This document shows positions 24,781-33,581 of a stretch of 64,000 nucleotides of DNA, in pieces. Origin of the DNA: GCA-2861595 sp035536185 (lineage in GTDB: Bacteria; Actinomycetota; Acidimicrobiia; Acidimicrobiales; GCA-2861595); the NCBI GenBank assembly GCA_035536185.1, contig DATLOM010000021.1, positions 98,709 through 162,708 of the forward strand. The letters run 5' to 3'. The translations under genes and the position numbers were made by a program. The notes below the pieces were generated by a model. It ran no database searches, had not been told where the DNA came from, and saw only the letters and a list, made by a program, of their open reading frames with translations. The first letter of the stretch is position 1. Every line of letters begins with the position of its first letter.

Positions 24781-25851
24781 CTAGCCGGCGGCGAACTCCT
24801 GGACCATGCGGTGGGCGTCGTCGTCGTGGTGCTGGACGGGCGGCGACTTCATGAAATAGGCGCAGGGGCCTTCGAGAGGCCCGCCGATGCCGCGATCGAG
24901 GGCGATCTTGGCGCAACGGACGGCGTCGATGATCACGCCGGCGGAGTTGGGGGAGTCCCACACCTCCAGCTTCAGCTCGACGTTGAGCGGGACATCACCG
25001 AAGTTGCGGCCCTCCAGGCGGATGTAGGCCCACTTGCGGTCCTCGAGCCAGGCCACGTGATCGGAGGGGCCGATGTGCACGTCGTCGTCGGCGATGCCGT
25101 TGTCGAGCTGGGAGGTGACCGCCTGTGTCTTGGAGATCTTCTTGGACTCGAGGCGGTCACGCTCCAGCATGTTCTTGAAGTCCATGTTGCCGCCGACGTT
25201 CAGCTGGTACGTGCGGTCGAGGACCATGCCCCGGTCCTCGAAGAGCCGGGCCAGGATGCGGTGCACGATGGTGGCGCCCACCTGGCTCTTGATGTCGTCG
25301 CCCACGATGGGCACGCCGGCCTCGTGGAAGCGCCGGGCCCACTCGGGGTCGCTGGCGATGAACACGGGAATGGCATTGACGAAAGCCACGCCGGCATCGA
25401 GGCAGGCCTGCGCGTAGTGCTTCTGCGCCACCTCCGACCCGACGGGCAGATAGGCGACGAGGACGTCGGCCCGGGCCGCCCGCAGCGCCTCGGCGACGTC
25501 GACGGGCTCGACCGGGGACTCCTCCACGGTCATGCGGTAGTACTTGCCGAGGCCGTCGAAGGTCGGGCCCCGCTGGACGGTGATGCCTAGCTCGCCCACC
25601 GGAGCGAACCGGATGGTGTTGTTCTGGCCCGAGAAGATGGCCTTGCCCAGGTCGAGGCCGACCTTGGCGGCGTCCACGTCGAAGGCGGCGACGAACTCCA
25701 CGTCGCCCACGTGGTAGGCGCCCAGCCGCACGTTCATGAGGCCGGGCACGGTCTCGGCGGCGTCGGCGTCGCGGTAGTACTCGATGCCCTGCACGAGCGA
25801 GCTGGCGCAGTTGCCGACACCGGCGATGGCCACGCGGATCTTGGATGTCAC
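24781..25851 (-). CDS. ino1: Myo-inositol-1-phosphate synthase
   Basis: Ino1 converts glucose-6-phosphate to inositol-1-phosphate, the first step to phosphatidylinositol and related actinobacterial lipids and thiols. The 356 residues start TSKIRVAIAGVGNCASSLVQ, the NAD-binding Rossmann loop, and include MDFKNMLERDRLESKKISKT, a conserved active-site region. The GTG at 25851 follows GGAG closely and overlaps the stop of the PadR gene (GTGA). The ino1-padR pairing is the same as in mycobacteria (Rv0046c-Rv0047c). Confidence 0.95.
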   Translation of the reverse strand: MTSKIRVAIAGVGNCASSLVQGIEYYRDADAAETVPGLMNVRLGAYHVGDVEFVAAFDVDAAKVGLDLGKAIFSGQNNTIRFAPVGELGITVQRGPTFDGLGKYYRMTVEESPVEPVDVAEALRAARADVLVAYLPVGSEVAQKHYAQACLDAGVAFVNAIPVFIASDPEWARRFHEAGVPIVGDDIKSQVGATIVHRILARLFEDRGMVLDRTYQLNVGGNMDFKNMLERDRLESKKISKTQAVTSQLDNGIADDDVHIGPSDHVAWLEDRKWAYIRLEGRNFGDVPLNVELKLEVWDSPNSAGVIIDAVRCAKIALDRGIGGPLEGPCAYFMKSPPVQHHDDDAHRMVQEFAAG

Positions 25852-26477
25852 GTTGTCTCCTTTGAACTTCGAGGGTGGGATGCTGCGGACTCTGCGGCGA
25901 TGAGCTGGTCGAGCCAGGAGATGTCCCGCTCGGTGGCCTCGCTGCCGTGTTCGAGGAGTGAGCGGGCGTAGCCGTCGAGGCGGTCGCGGCTGGACCGGAT
26001 GGTGTAGCGGGCCTTGGCCAGGCGCTCGACGAGCTGGGCCCGGCGCCGCTCGAGCAGGCCCAGGCGGGCGTCGGGGGGCAGGTAGCGGGCGAAGGCCAGC
26101 CTCAGGTTGAAGCCTCGATCGTCGTCGGGGGACTGGCTGCTGGCGGTGAGCAGCTCGGCGAACAGCTCGTGGCCCCGCTCGGTGATGCCGTACACCTTCT
26201 TGCCCCGGCTGCCCCGGACCGGGCCGCGCCGGGCCCGGAAGGCGGCGACCTCCGCCCCGAGGGAGCCGGTCATGGGTATGGCCGTGGCCGCCGTCCTGGC
26301 CTCCACGGCCTTGACGGCGCCAGCCGCTTCGAGGCGGGCGAGGGCGGGGTACAGCGAGCCGAACGACACGCTCGACAAAGGGCCGACGGTCTCGGTCATG
26401 CGCTTCTTGAGCTCGTAGCCGTGCAGCTCCTGGTCCTTCAGGACTCCGAGAATCGCCAGCTCCAACAACGGGTTCAC
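25848..26477 (-). CDS. PadR family transcriptional regulator
   Basis: PadR repressors are winged-helix proteins with a C-terminal dimerisation helix pair. The 209 residues begin at a GTG (26477): MNPLLELAILGVLKDQELHG, then YELKKRMTETVGPLSSVSFGSLYPALARLE, of which GSLYPALARLE is the family signature. The second half is helical and charged. It overlaps ino1 and probably controls ino1 and itself through the palindrome at 26487-26501. A longer frame start at 26525 would pass through that operator, so I reject it. Confidence 0.88.
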   Translation of the reverse strand: MNPLLELAILGVLKDQELHGYELKKRMTETVGPLSSVSFGSLYPALARLEAAGAVKAVEARTAATAIPMTGSLGAEVAAFRARRGPVRGSRGKKVYGITERGHELFAELLTASSQSPDDDRGFNLRLAFARYLPPDARLGLLERRRAQLVERLAKARYTIRSSRDRLDGYARSLLEHGSEATERDISWLDQLIAAESAASHPRSSKETT

Positions 26478-26486
26478 CTGCCAGAC

Positions 26487-26501
26487 ATATCGGACCGATA
26501 T
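26487..26501. promoter_or_regulatory. Palindromic operator, probable PadR binding site
   Basis: ATATCGG-A-CCGATAT is a perfect inverted repeat with a one-base centre. It is AT-rich against a very GC-rich background and sits nine bases upstream of the padR start. PadR regulators are known to repress their own operons through such ATAT-containing palindromes. On the plus strand it lies upstream of the DUF5318 gene, so both directions could be controlled. Confidence 0.7.
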
Positions 26502-26569
26502 AACGGGAGGTCCTATTATGCACACGGGCGAGCGGCGTCGTCAAGCTGTTGGTCAACGAAGGGCAAGGC

Positions 26570-27010
26570 ATGCGCGGGCGGCGCTACCCTTTCTGCGTGA
26601 GCTTCGGGCCCCAGTCGCTGCGTGGTGGCGCCCCGGCGGCGGCGCCCGCTCAGGTGGACTACCGCCTCGCTCGCAATTCGATCCTGAAGGAGTTCCGGCG
26701 GGGGCGGCTCTCCCGCCTCGACGTGTGCGACGCCCACCCCGAGCTGCTGCGGGCGGCAAGGGGCATCGGCCACGCCGCCGACCAGGACTGCCCGATCTGC
26801 GAGGCGTCGTCACTGGTCCATGTCTCCTACGCCTTCGGGTCCCGCCTGCCACCGGGCGGCCACTGCTTCACCACAGTGGCCGAGCTGGCCCGCGTCACCC
26901 GCCGGTCGGGGGACGTCACCTGCTACGTGGTGGAGGTGTGCCGCGACTGCGGATGGAACCACCTGGCCCGGACCTACGCCGCCGGCCGACGCCGGGCGAC
27001 GTCCAGCTGA
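26570..27010 (+). CDS. DUF5318 family zinc-ribbon-like protein
   Basis: The 146-residue protein has DYRLARNSILKEFRRGRLSR followed by VCDAHPELLRAA and two Cys pairs, CPIC and CRDC, which could bind one zinc. It ends WNHLARTYAAG. This matches the DUF5318 pattern (mycobacterial Rv0049), located between padR and the PBP gene in both lineages. ATG 26570 has AAGGG six bases upstream; a TTG at 26549 and a GTG at 26597 are alternatives. Its biochemical role is unknown. Confidence 0.8.
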   Translation: MRGRRYPFCVSFGPQSLRGGAPAAAPAQVDYRLARNSILKEFRRGRLSRLDVCDAHPELLRAARGIGHAADQDCPICEASSLVHVSYAFGSRLPPGGHCFTTVAELARVTRRSGDVTCYVVEVCRDCGWNHLARTYAAGRRRATSS

Positions 27011-27048
27011 CAGCGAGGAAGGGCCGGGCGGGGAACAGATCCCTCCGG

Positions 27049-27570
27049 GTGCTGCCGTTGAGCGGGGTGAGCTCGGAGGAGCTGCGCAGAGGTGCGGGCG
27101 TGGGTGCCGCCGCCCTCGCGCTGTCGTCCTCGGGCGAGGTCGTGCTGCTGGCCGTGCTCCTCGGTGCCGCCGCCGGCGAGCTGATCACCGGTGCCGTGGC
27201 CGTGCTGGCGACGGCGGCGGCCGCCCTGCGCTGGGGGACCACCTCGCTCGACGCCATCGCGGGAGCGCAGACCGTGCTCGGCCCTGCCGCGGCCGTCGGT
27301 CCCATGGCCGCCGCCGCCTCCACATGGGTGGCCGCCGCCGCCCTCATCCTGGTCAAGGCGCGGGGCCTCAACGCCGTGCTCTTCGGGCTCACAGCCGGGC
27401 TGATCGCCGTGGGTCCCGCGGGTGCACTGGATCATGTCGCTGTCCGCGTCGTCGCCGCGGTGATCGGGGCGGGTCTGGCTCTCGCCGCCCAGAGGTGGGC
27501 GCCCGCCGCCGCCCGACCGGTGGCGCTCGGTCTGGCCACTGCCGCCGTCGTCCTGGCCGTGGCCGCATGA
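27049..27570 (+). CDS. Ala-rich polytopic membrane protein of unknown function
   Basis: From a GTG at 27049 the product is 173 residues with about five hydrophobic helices (for example VVLLAVLLGAAAGELITGAV and TWVAAAALILVKARGLNAVL) and little else. No family motif was seen. It overlaps the next membrane-protein gene by four bases (ATGA) and shares its strand with ponA, so an envelope role is likely. TTG 27058 and GTG 27068 are alternative starts. Confidence 0.6.
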   Translation: MLPLSGVSSEELRRGAGVGAAALALSSSGEVVLLAVLLGAAAGELITGAVAVLATAAAALRWGTTSLDAIAGAQTVLGPAAAVGPMAAAASTWVAAAALILVKARGLNAVLFGLTAGLIAVGPAGALDHVAVRVVAAVIGAGLALAAQRWAPAAARPVALGLATAAVVLAVAA

Positions 27571-28874
27571 AGAGCCTGCTCCGCCGCCGGCCGTCGATCG
27601 ACGAGTCGCCAGCTGCTCCGGCCTTCGACCCAGTGGAGCTGCAGCCGGCGCCCGAGCCGGCGCCAGAGCCGAAGCCAAAGACAAAGGCGATTCGAGCGCC
27701 CAAGTCGAAGCGAACGCCCAAGTCGAAGCCGGCACGGGTAGCGGCGATCAGGCCGGCGCCGGCAGCACCTGTTGCGTGGGCCTGGGTCGGTGCGGCGTCG
27801 GTGGTGACCGCCGGCTGGGTGGCGGCGACCCTCGGCGGCTGGGACCTGCCTTTCGACGCGACGGCCCGGGGCACGGCCGCCGCCTCCGCCGCCTCGGCCT
27901 TGGTCGGTGCCTCGTTCAGGCCGAGCACGAGGTGGACGACCGTTATCGCTGTTGCCACCCTCGTCGTCCTGCCGCTCGGGCTGGCCCAGGCCGACGGCGG
28001 TTCGGCCCCCCTCCTGGTGGCAACACTGGGCATCGCCGCGGCTGCCGAGCTCGTCACCGGCCTCCGGAAGGCCGATGAACGGCGCTGGAACCGGCTGGCC
28101 CCGGTGCTGGCGCCGGCCGCCGGTGTCGCCTGCCTGATCGGAGGCATAGTCGTGGACGGCGGCGACGGGCTGTCCCGTCCGCTCCCGTCCGGTGGGACCT
28201 TGGCCGCGCTCCTGGGAGTGGCCGCCGCCGCTCTCCTCTTGCTGGCCGCCACCCTCGGGCCTGATCGGGCCCGGCCCCTCGCCGTGCCGGGCCTGCTCAT
28301 CGGCCTCGTCGCCGCTCCCGGCCTCCCCGACCTCGCCATGGCCGGCGCCGGCGCCGCAGCCGCCGTCGTTTGGGCCTACCGGGCCCCCACCAGACCGGCT
28401 TTGTCCCTTGCCGCCCTCGCCTTGGCCGCCGCCACCGTCCCCGCCGCCGGGCAGGCGGCGCATCTGCTTGCGGCCGCCGCCGTGCTCGGCCTGGCCTTCG
28501 CCCATCCGGCCATCCTCCTGCTCGGCGTTCCCGGCGCGGCTGGGCTGGCCTCCGTTCTGGCCGGCAACGAGATCGACGGGCCCATCGTGGTCGTGGTGGT
28601 CGGTGCGGCGGCGACCGCCCTGGTGCTGAGCAAGGCCATTGAGACCCGAACCTGGCCGACGCCGGATCGGCTCGGCCCTCAGCTGCTGCCGGCGCTGGCC
28701 TTGGCCGTGTGGCTGGCGCTGTGCCCTGGCACCTGGGGCTGGACCGGTGCCGGCGGCCTCGGCACCTACGACCGTGGCGCCCTCGTGGCGGCAGCCGCGC
28801 TCCTGCTCGCTCTCGTCGGCTCCCGGGCCCGGTCGCTGGCCCAGGCGACGACGTCCCGACGCGCCTCCCGCTGA
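27567..28874 (+). CDS. Large polytopic membrane protein of unknown function with basic Pro/Lys N-terminus
   Basis: The 435-residue product starts KSLLRRRPSIDESPA and has a cytoplasmic Pro/Lys-rich stretch (PKPKTKAIRAPKSKRTPKSK). From about residue 68 onward come some 10-12 hydrophobic helices rich in Ala, Leu and Gly. No catalytic motif was recognised. Its stop lies one base before the ponA ATG. The coupling with the 173-residue membrane protein and the class A PBP suggests an envelope function, which is inference only. Confidence 0.65.
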   Translation: MKSLLRRRPSIDESPAAPAFDPVELQPAPEPAPEPKPKTKAIRAPKSKRTPKSKPARVAAIRPAPAAPVAWAWVGAASVVTAGWVAATLGGWDLPFDATARGTAAASAASALVGASFRPSTRWTTVIAVATLVVLPLGLAQADGGSAPLLVATLGIAAAAELVTGLRKADERRWNRLAPVLAPAAGVACLIGGIVVDGGDGLSRPLPSGGTLAALLGVAAAALLLLAATLGPDRARPLAVPGLLIGLVAAPGLPDLAMAGAGAAAAVVWAYRAPTRPALSLAALALAAATVPAAGQAAHLLAAAAVLGLAFAHPAILLLGVPGAAGLASVLAGNEIDGPIVVVVVGAAATALVLSKAIETRTWPTPDRLGPQLLPALALAVWLALCPGTWGWTGAGGLGTYDRGALVAAAALLLALVGSRARSLAQATTSRRASR

Positions 28875-28875
28875 G

Positions 28876-31017
28876 ATGGCGTCCCCGCCCACCTCGCCCT
28901 CCGAACGGCAGCGCTGCTGGGCCTGGCGCCGGCGCCGCCTCCTGTTCCTGGTCACCCTCGGTGCCTTCACCGCGCTGTCCGGCACCGCTTACCTGCTCGT
29001 CCGCGTGCCCCTGCCGCCCGAGGTGCCTCAGGCCCAGACGACACTTCTCACCGACGCCAACGGCGTGCGCCTCGCGTCTCTGGACAGCGGGGAGAACCGT
29101 GTCCTGGTGAAGCTGGACAAGGTGCCGAAGGTCCTGATCGACGCGGTGCTGGCCACGGAGGACAAGGACTTCTTCGACCATGGAGGCATCGATCCCCTGG
29201 GTATCGCCCGCGCCACCTGGGCCGACGTCCGGGGACGGGCCCTCCAGGGCGGGTCCACCATCACCCAGCAGTACGTGAAGAACGTCTACCTGGGTCGGGA
29301 AAGGACGGTGTTGCGGAAGTTCAAGGAGGCGATCCTCGCCGTGAAGGTCGAACGCAAGCTCGACAAGGAGGAGATCCTCGAGCGGTACCTAAACACCATC
29401 TACCTCGGCCGGGGCGCCTACGGGGTGCAGGCCGCGGCCCGGGCCTACTTCGGCAAGGACGTAGGGGAGTTGAGCCTGCGGGAGGCGGCCTATCTCGCCG
29501 GCCTCATCCGTTCCCCAGAGGCAGGCGACGCCACCAAGAGCCCCGAGGTCGCTGCCGCCCGAAGGGCCAGGACGCTGGCGGCCATGGAGCGCACTGGTGC
29601 CATCACGTCCCGCCAGCGGGCTGCTGCGGAGGCCGATCCGGTGAGCTCGTACGTGGTGTCGAAGGCGAAGTCCGAGTCCACGTTCGCCATGCCGGAGAAG
29701 GGGACGCAGTACTTCGTCGAGTACGTCCGCCGGCAGCTGGCCAGCAGGTACGACGAGGCTGCTCTCTATCGAGGCGGCCTGCGCGTCAAGACGACCCTCG
29801 ACCTGCAGTCCCAGGCCAACGCCTACGACGCGGTCTACGGGTTCCTCGACCGCCCCGGCGACCCCGCCGGCGCTCTCGTCGCCATCGACGAGCAAGGCCA
29901 CGTCAAGGCCATGGTGGGAGGTCGGGACTGGAAGGCCCCGGTCCCGTACGCCAAGGTGAACCTCGCCGTGGGTCGTGAGGGCGGGGGCACGGGCCGCCAG
30001 CCCGGCTCGACCTTCAAGCCCTTCGTGCTGGCCGCCGCCGTCCGCGACGGCTACACCGTCAAGTCGTCGTTCCCCGGCCCTCCTCAGGCCATCTTCCCCA
30101 GGGCCGACCAGGGCAAGGACTACCCGGTGAAGAACTTCGAGGACGCCGACTTCGGCCCCAGCGTCGACCTGATCGAAGCCACCCGAAACTCGGTGAACAC
30201 CGTGTACGCGCAGCTCATCAAGGCGGTCGGGCACGACAGCGTGATCAGGGTGGCCCGCGCCGCGGGGATCTCCTCGCCGCTGGTCCAGAACATCTCGCTC
30301 GCCCTCGGCACGTCCGAGGTGTCGGTGCTGGAGATGGCCAGCGCCTACAGCACCTTCGCCAACCGGGGGGTGCACCTCGAGCCGACGGTGATCCTCGAGG
30401 TGACCACCGCCGACGGCCGGGTGCTGGAGCCGGCCCGGCCACCGGCCCGTACCAAGGTGATGGAGCCGGCGCAGGCCGACGTGGTCAACTACTGCCTCCA
30501 GCAGGTGATCCGCCGCGGCAGTGGGACCGGCGCCGCCTTCGGCCGCCCGGCGGCAGGCAAGACCGGAACGACGCAGGACTTCGGCGACGCCTGGTTCGTC
30601 GGGTACACGCCCAAGCTGACGGCCGCGGTATGGCTCGGCTTCCCCGAGGGGAACGACAAGAAGATGGACAACGTCCGCGGCAAGGAGGTCAGAGGCGGCT
30701 CGCTTCCTGCCACGATCTTCAAGCGGTTCATGCAGGCGGCATCGAAGCGGACGCCCGATTCAGGCTCCTTCCCCAACGTGACCTCGTTCCCGGGGAAGGT
30801 GCTGAAGCTCAACAGTGGCGTGATCCTCCCCACCACCACGACGCTGCCCACCAACACGACATCCACGTCGAGACCGCCGGCCGCCCCGGCCTCCTCCACG
30901 GTGCCGAACCAGACCGTCCTGACCACGGCGCCGGCTCCGACCAGGGCCCCGGCCACGACCACAACCGCGCCGCCGCCTCCGTCCACCGCCGCACCCCCCG
31001 GTGGCGGCCCGCACTAG
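28876..31017 (+). CDS. ponA: Bifunctional class A penicillin-binding protein
   Basis: Class A PBPs polymerise and cross-link peptidoglycan. The 713 residues show a cytoplasmic basic N-terminus, a membrane anchor (about 21-42), a glycosyltransferase domain (ATEDKDFFDHGGIDPLGIA with catalytic Glu, and GGSTITQQ), and a transpeptidase domain with Ser378 (GSTFKPF), Ser439-Val-Asn and Lys562-Thr-Gly. The last 60 residues are a Thr/Pro-rich tail typical of actinobacterial PonA. Position after padR-DUF5318 matches mycobacterial ponA1. Confidence 0.95.
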   Translation: MASPPTSPSERQRCWAWRRRRLLFLVTLGAFTALSGTAYLLVRVPLPPEVPQAQTTLLTDANGVRLASLDSGENRVLVKLDKVPKVLIDAVLATEDKDFFDHGGIDPLGIARATWADVRGRALQGGSTITQQYVKNVYLGRERTVLRKFKEAILAVKVERKLDKEEILERYLNTIYLGRGAYGVQAAARAYFGKDVGELSLREAAYLAGLIRSPEAGDATKSPEVAAARRARTLAAMERTGAITSRQRAAAEADPVSSYVVSKAKSESTFAMPEKGTQYFVEYVRRQLASRYDEAALYRGGLRVKTTLDLQSQANAYDAVYGFLDRPGDPAGALVAIDEQGHVKAMVGGRDWKAPVPYAKVNLAVGREGGGTGRQPGSTFKPFVLAAAVRDGYTVKSSFPGPPQAIFPRADQGKDYPVKNFEDADFGPSVDLIEATRNSVNTVYAQLIKAVGHDSVIRVARAAGISSPLVQNISLALGTSEVSVLEMASAYSTFANRGVHLEPTVILEVTTADGRVLEPARPPARTKVMEPAQADVVNYCLQQVIRRGSGTGAAFGRPAAGKTGTTQDFGDAWFVGYTPKLTAAVWLGFPEGNDKKMDNVRGKEVRGGSLPATIFKRFMQAASKRTPDSGSFPNVTSFPGKVLKLNSGVILPTTTTLPTNTTSTSRPPAAPASSTVPNQTVLTTAPAPTRAPATTTTAPPPPSTAAPPGGGPH

Positions 31018-31076
31018 TACGATTCGAGGACAACGCCGGCAGCCACTGGCGCCGGACGAGAAGAGGAGGCCGGCAC

Positions 31077-31946
31077 ATGCCCGCCAGCACCAATGCGGTC
31101 GTCACCGCACCGGCGGTTCGTGCCCGGAAAGGCTCAGGTGAGCCGCTGGTCATGGTCACCGCCTACGACACCCCGAGTGCCCGCATGGCCGACGAGGCGG
31201 GTGTCGACCTCATCCTGGTCGGCGACTCCCTGGCCATGGTGGTGCTCGGCCACGAGGACACCCTCCAGGTGACGATCGAGGAGATGGCCCACCACACTGC
31301 CGCCGCCGCCCGGGCCCGGCCCCGGGCGTTGCTCGTCGCCGACCTCCCGTGGATGAGCTACCACCTCGGCGCGGCCGACACCGTGCGGAACGCGGCGACG
31401 CTGGTGCGGGCCGGCGCCCGGGCCGTCAAGCTCGAAGGAGGTCGAAAGCGGCTCCCGATGGTGACGGCGCTGCTCGACGCCGAGATCCCGGTGATGGGCC
31501 ACGTCGGGCTCACGCCCCAGTCGGTCCATGCCACAGGGGGGTACAAGGTGCAGGGCCGGGGGCCCGAGGCGGCCGCCGACGTCCTGGCCGACGCCGTGGC
31601 CCTGGCCGATGCCGGTTGCTTCTGCATCGTCCTCGAGGCCATTCCCGCAGCTCTGGCCCGGGAGGTGACACAAGCCGTGGCCGTGCCCACCATCGGCATC
31701 GGGGCCGGCCCGTGGTGCGACGGCCAGGTGCTGGTCTTCCACGACCTCCTGGGTCTGGAGGACCGGCCCATGGCCGGCTTCGTCCGTCGCTACGCGTCGC
31801 TCAAGCACGAGGCCGTGGCCGCCTTGACCCGCTTCGCCGAGGACGTCCGCTCCGGGGACTTCCCGGCCGAGGCCGAGAGCTATGGCGGCGGTCATGGCGT
31901 CCTCGGCATCGTGGACGGCGGGCGAGGTGGTAGCAAGACCGCGTGA
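31077..31946 (+). CDS. panB: 3-methyl-2-oxobutanoate hydroxymethyltransferase
   Basis: PanB transfers a hydroxymethyl group from methylenetetrahydrofolate to ketoisovalerate, the first committed step to pantothenate. The 289 residues contain MVTAYDTPSARMADEAGVDL, VGDSLAMVVLGHEDTLQVT (metal-binding region), and GHVGLTPQSVHATGGYKVQG, all PanB signatures. The ATG at 31077 follows GGAGG at good spacing. The rest of the pantothenate pathway is not in this window. Confidence 0.96.
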   Translation: MPASTNAVVTAPAVRARKGSGEPLVMVTAYDTPSARMADEAGVDLILVGDSLAMVVLGHEDTLQVTIEEMAHHTAAAARARPRALLVADLPWMSYHLGAADTVRNAATLVRAGARAVKLEGGRKRLPMVTALLDAEIPVMGHVGLTPQSVHATGGYKVQGRGPEAAADVLADAVALADAGCFCIVLEAIPAALAREVTQAVAVPTIGIGAGPWCDGQVLVFHDLLGLEDRPMAGFVRRYASLKHEAVAALTRFAEDVRSGDFPAEAESYGGGHGVLGIVDGGRGGSKTA

Positions 31947-32548
31947 GCAAAGACCGCCGCCGAGCCCGTCGCAAGCCCCGGCCGCTCCTGGTGGCGGCTC
32001 TCGGCTGGTTCGTACTGATCGTCCTTCTATCCGGCGTAGGCGCGCTTCTGGCCGTGGGTGCCAACGGACCGGCGGACCCGCGCCTGGCGCCGCTCGTGAC
32101 TGTCCGCGATCCCGCGGTGGCCGCCGAGTTCGGCGAGGTCGCCTTCCGCGTCACGCCGGCTGTCGGATCAGCGATCCCCGGTTCCACCGAGTGGTGCGCG
32201 CTGCTGGCTGACTCCGATCTGGAGCGGCAGAAAGGTCTCATGGGGCGAAGCGACCTCGGCGGCTACGACGCCATGGTGTTCCGGTTCGAGAACGACACGG
32301 ATGGCACGTTCTTCATGCGGAATGTGCCGATCCCGTTGAGCATCGCCTGGTTCAACGCCTCGGGCCTGTTCGTCTCGAGTACCGACATGGAGCCCTGCCC
32401 CCCCGACCAGGCAGAGTGCCCGACGTACCCGCCGGGGGGCGTCTACCGCTTCGCTCTGGAGACGCCGAAGGGCGGTCTCGAGCGTCTTGGGGTGGCACCG
32501 GGCTCGGTCCTGAGCCTGGGCGGGGCCTGCACCAGCCCCGCGGCCTGA
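31943..32548 (+). CDS. Membrane-anchored DUF192 protein
   Basis: The 201 residues have a basic N-terminus and one membrane helix (about 16-38, VAALGWFVLIVLLSGVGALL), then an extracytoplasmic DUF192 domain: LADSDLERQKGLMGRSDLGG and FMRNVPIPLSIAWFNASGL, both family hallmarks. The family's function is not settled. The GTG start overlaps the panB stop (GTGA). Confidence 0.88.
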   Translation: MSKDRRRARRKPRPLLVAALGWFVLIVLLSGVGALLAVGANGPADPRLAPLVTVRDPAVAAEFGEVAFRVTPAVGSAIPGSTEWCALLADSDLERQKGLMGRSDLGGYDAMVFRFENDTDGTFFMRNVPIPLSIAWFNASGLFVSSTDMEPCPPDQAECPTYPPGGVYRFALETPKGGLERLGVAPGSVLSLGGACTSPAA

Positions 32549-32714
32549 GGCCCGCCCTCGTGGCCCGAGGATCTGTCACACCCCCGCGCGAGAGTGCACC
32601 TCGGAGAAGGAGGTGTCGCCGGTGTCGACTACCATGAGCCCGTTCCACAGAACCTGCCCCGGGCCGTCCGGGGCCCCGCCGCAGAGCGACGGGTCCACAG
32701 GAGGTGGTCGGCCC

Positions 32715-33092
32715 TTGAGGCCCTACGAAGTCATGGTCATATTCGACGCCGGCCTGGACGACGAGGTCATCCGCGCCTTCGTCGATCGGATGACGGAGCT
32801 CATCTCCGCCGGTGGCGGCGAGCCGAAGTCGGCCGAGCACTGGGGTAAGCGGCGCTTCGCCTACGAGCTGCGCCACCGCTGGGAGGGCTACTACGTCCTG
32901 GTCTCGGCGGAGGCGGAGCCCTCGGTGATGGCGGACGTGCATCGCATGCTCTCGCTGGCCGACGAGGTCATCCGCCACAAGATCGTCCGCATCCCCGATG
33001 CCGTCGTCGCCAGCCGGGCCCGTCCCGCGCCGGCCACGGTGGCCGCGGGTGAGCGGGCCGAAGAAGCAGGTCAAGAAGTGAAGGAGAGTTGA
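32715..33092 (+). CDS. rpsF: 30S ribosomal protein S6
   Basis: S6 binds S18 on the small-subunit platform. The product (125 residues) starts LRPYEVMVIFDAGLDDEVI and contains GKRRFAYELRHRWEGYYVL, the S6 signature. The TTG at 32715 is chosen because AGGAGGTGG (32699-32707) lies seven bases upstream and homologues start there. An ATG further upstream would add 34 residues of non-family sequence. The C-terminal 25 residues are an Ala/Glu-rich tail. It heads the rpsF-ssb-rpsR-rplI operon. Confidence 0.94.
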   Translation: MRPYEVMVIFDAGLDDEVIRAFVDRMTELISAGGGEPKSAEHWGKRRFAYELRHRWEGYYVLVSAEAEPSVMADVHRMLSLADEVIRHKIVRIPDAVVASRARPAPATVAAGERAEEAGQEVKES

Positions 33093-33095
33093 GGG

Positions 33096-33581
33096 ATGAG
33101 TAACGGGAACACGGTCACACTGGTCGGCAACATCACGCGCGACCCCGAACTGCGCTTCACCCCCACGGGCCAGGCCACCGCCAGCTTCGGGCTGGCCGTC
33201 AACCGCCGGTGGCAGGATCGCGGGTCGGGCGAGTGGCAGGAGGCGACCTCGTTCTTCGACGTCGTCTGCTGGCGGGAGATGGCGGAGAACGCCAGCGAGT
33301 CACTGTCCAAGGGGTCTCGGGTCCTGGTCACCGGCCGCCTCGAGCAGCGCACCTGGGAGACCAACGGAGAGAAGCGGTCCAAGATCGAGGTAGTCGCCGA
33401 CGAGATCGGCCCGAGCCTCCGGTGGGCGTCCGCCGTGGTGACCAAGAACGAGCGGCGCGCCGACGGAGGCGGACCGGGTGGTTCGGGACCCCGCCCGCAG
33501 GGCGGGTCCGAGGGCGGTTACGGCCAGGCTGCCATGTCGCAGGGTGCGCCGGCCTACGCCGCGGACGAGGAGCCCTTCTAA
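33096..33581 (+). CDS. ssb: Single-stranded DNA-binding protein
   Basis: SSB coats single-stranded DNA and recruits repair and replication proteins. The OB fold occupies about residues 1-115 (NTVTLVGNITRDPELRFTP, then VLVTGRLEQRTWE), followed by a Gly/Gln-rich linker and the acidic tip DEEPF, the interaction peptide. It lies three bases after rpsF, and its TAA overlaps the rpsR ATG. This is the standard operon position. Confidence 0.96.
   Translation: MSNGNTVTLVGNITRDPELRFTPTGQATASFGLAVNRRWQDRGSGEWQEATSFFDVVCWREMAENASESLSKGSRVLVTGRLEQRTWETNGEKRSKIEVVADEIGPSLRWASAVVTKNERRADGGGPGGSGPRPQGGSEGGYGQAAMSQGAPAYAADEEPF

Noticed and set aside
27432..28985. 517-codon minus-strand frame opposite the polytopic membrane gene
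   Set aside because: Composition is Gly/Arg/Gln repeats with no motif, while the plus-strand frame has clear membrane helices and gene-to-gene coupling.
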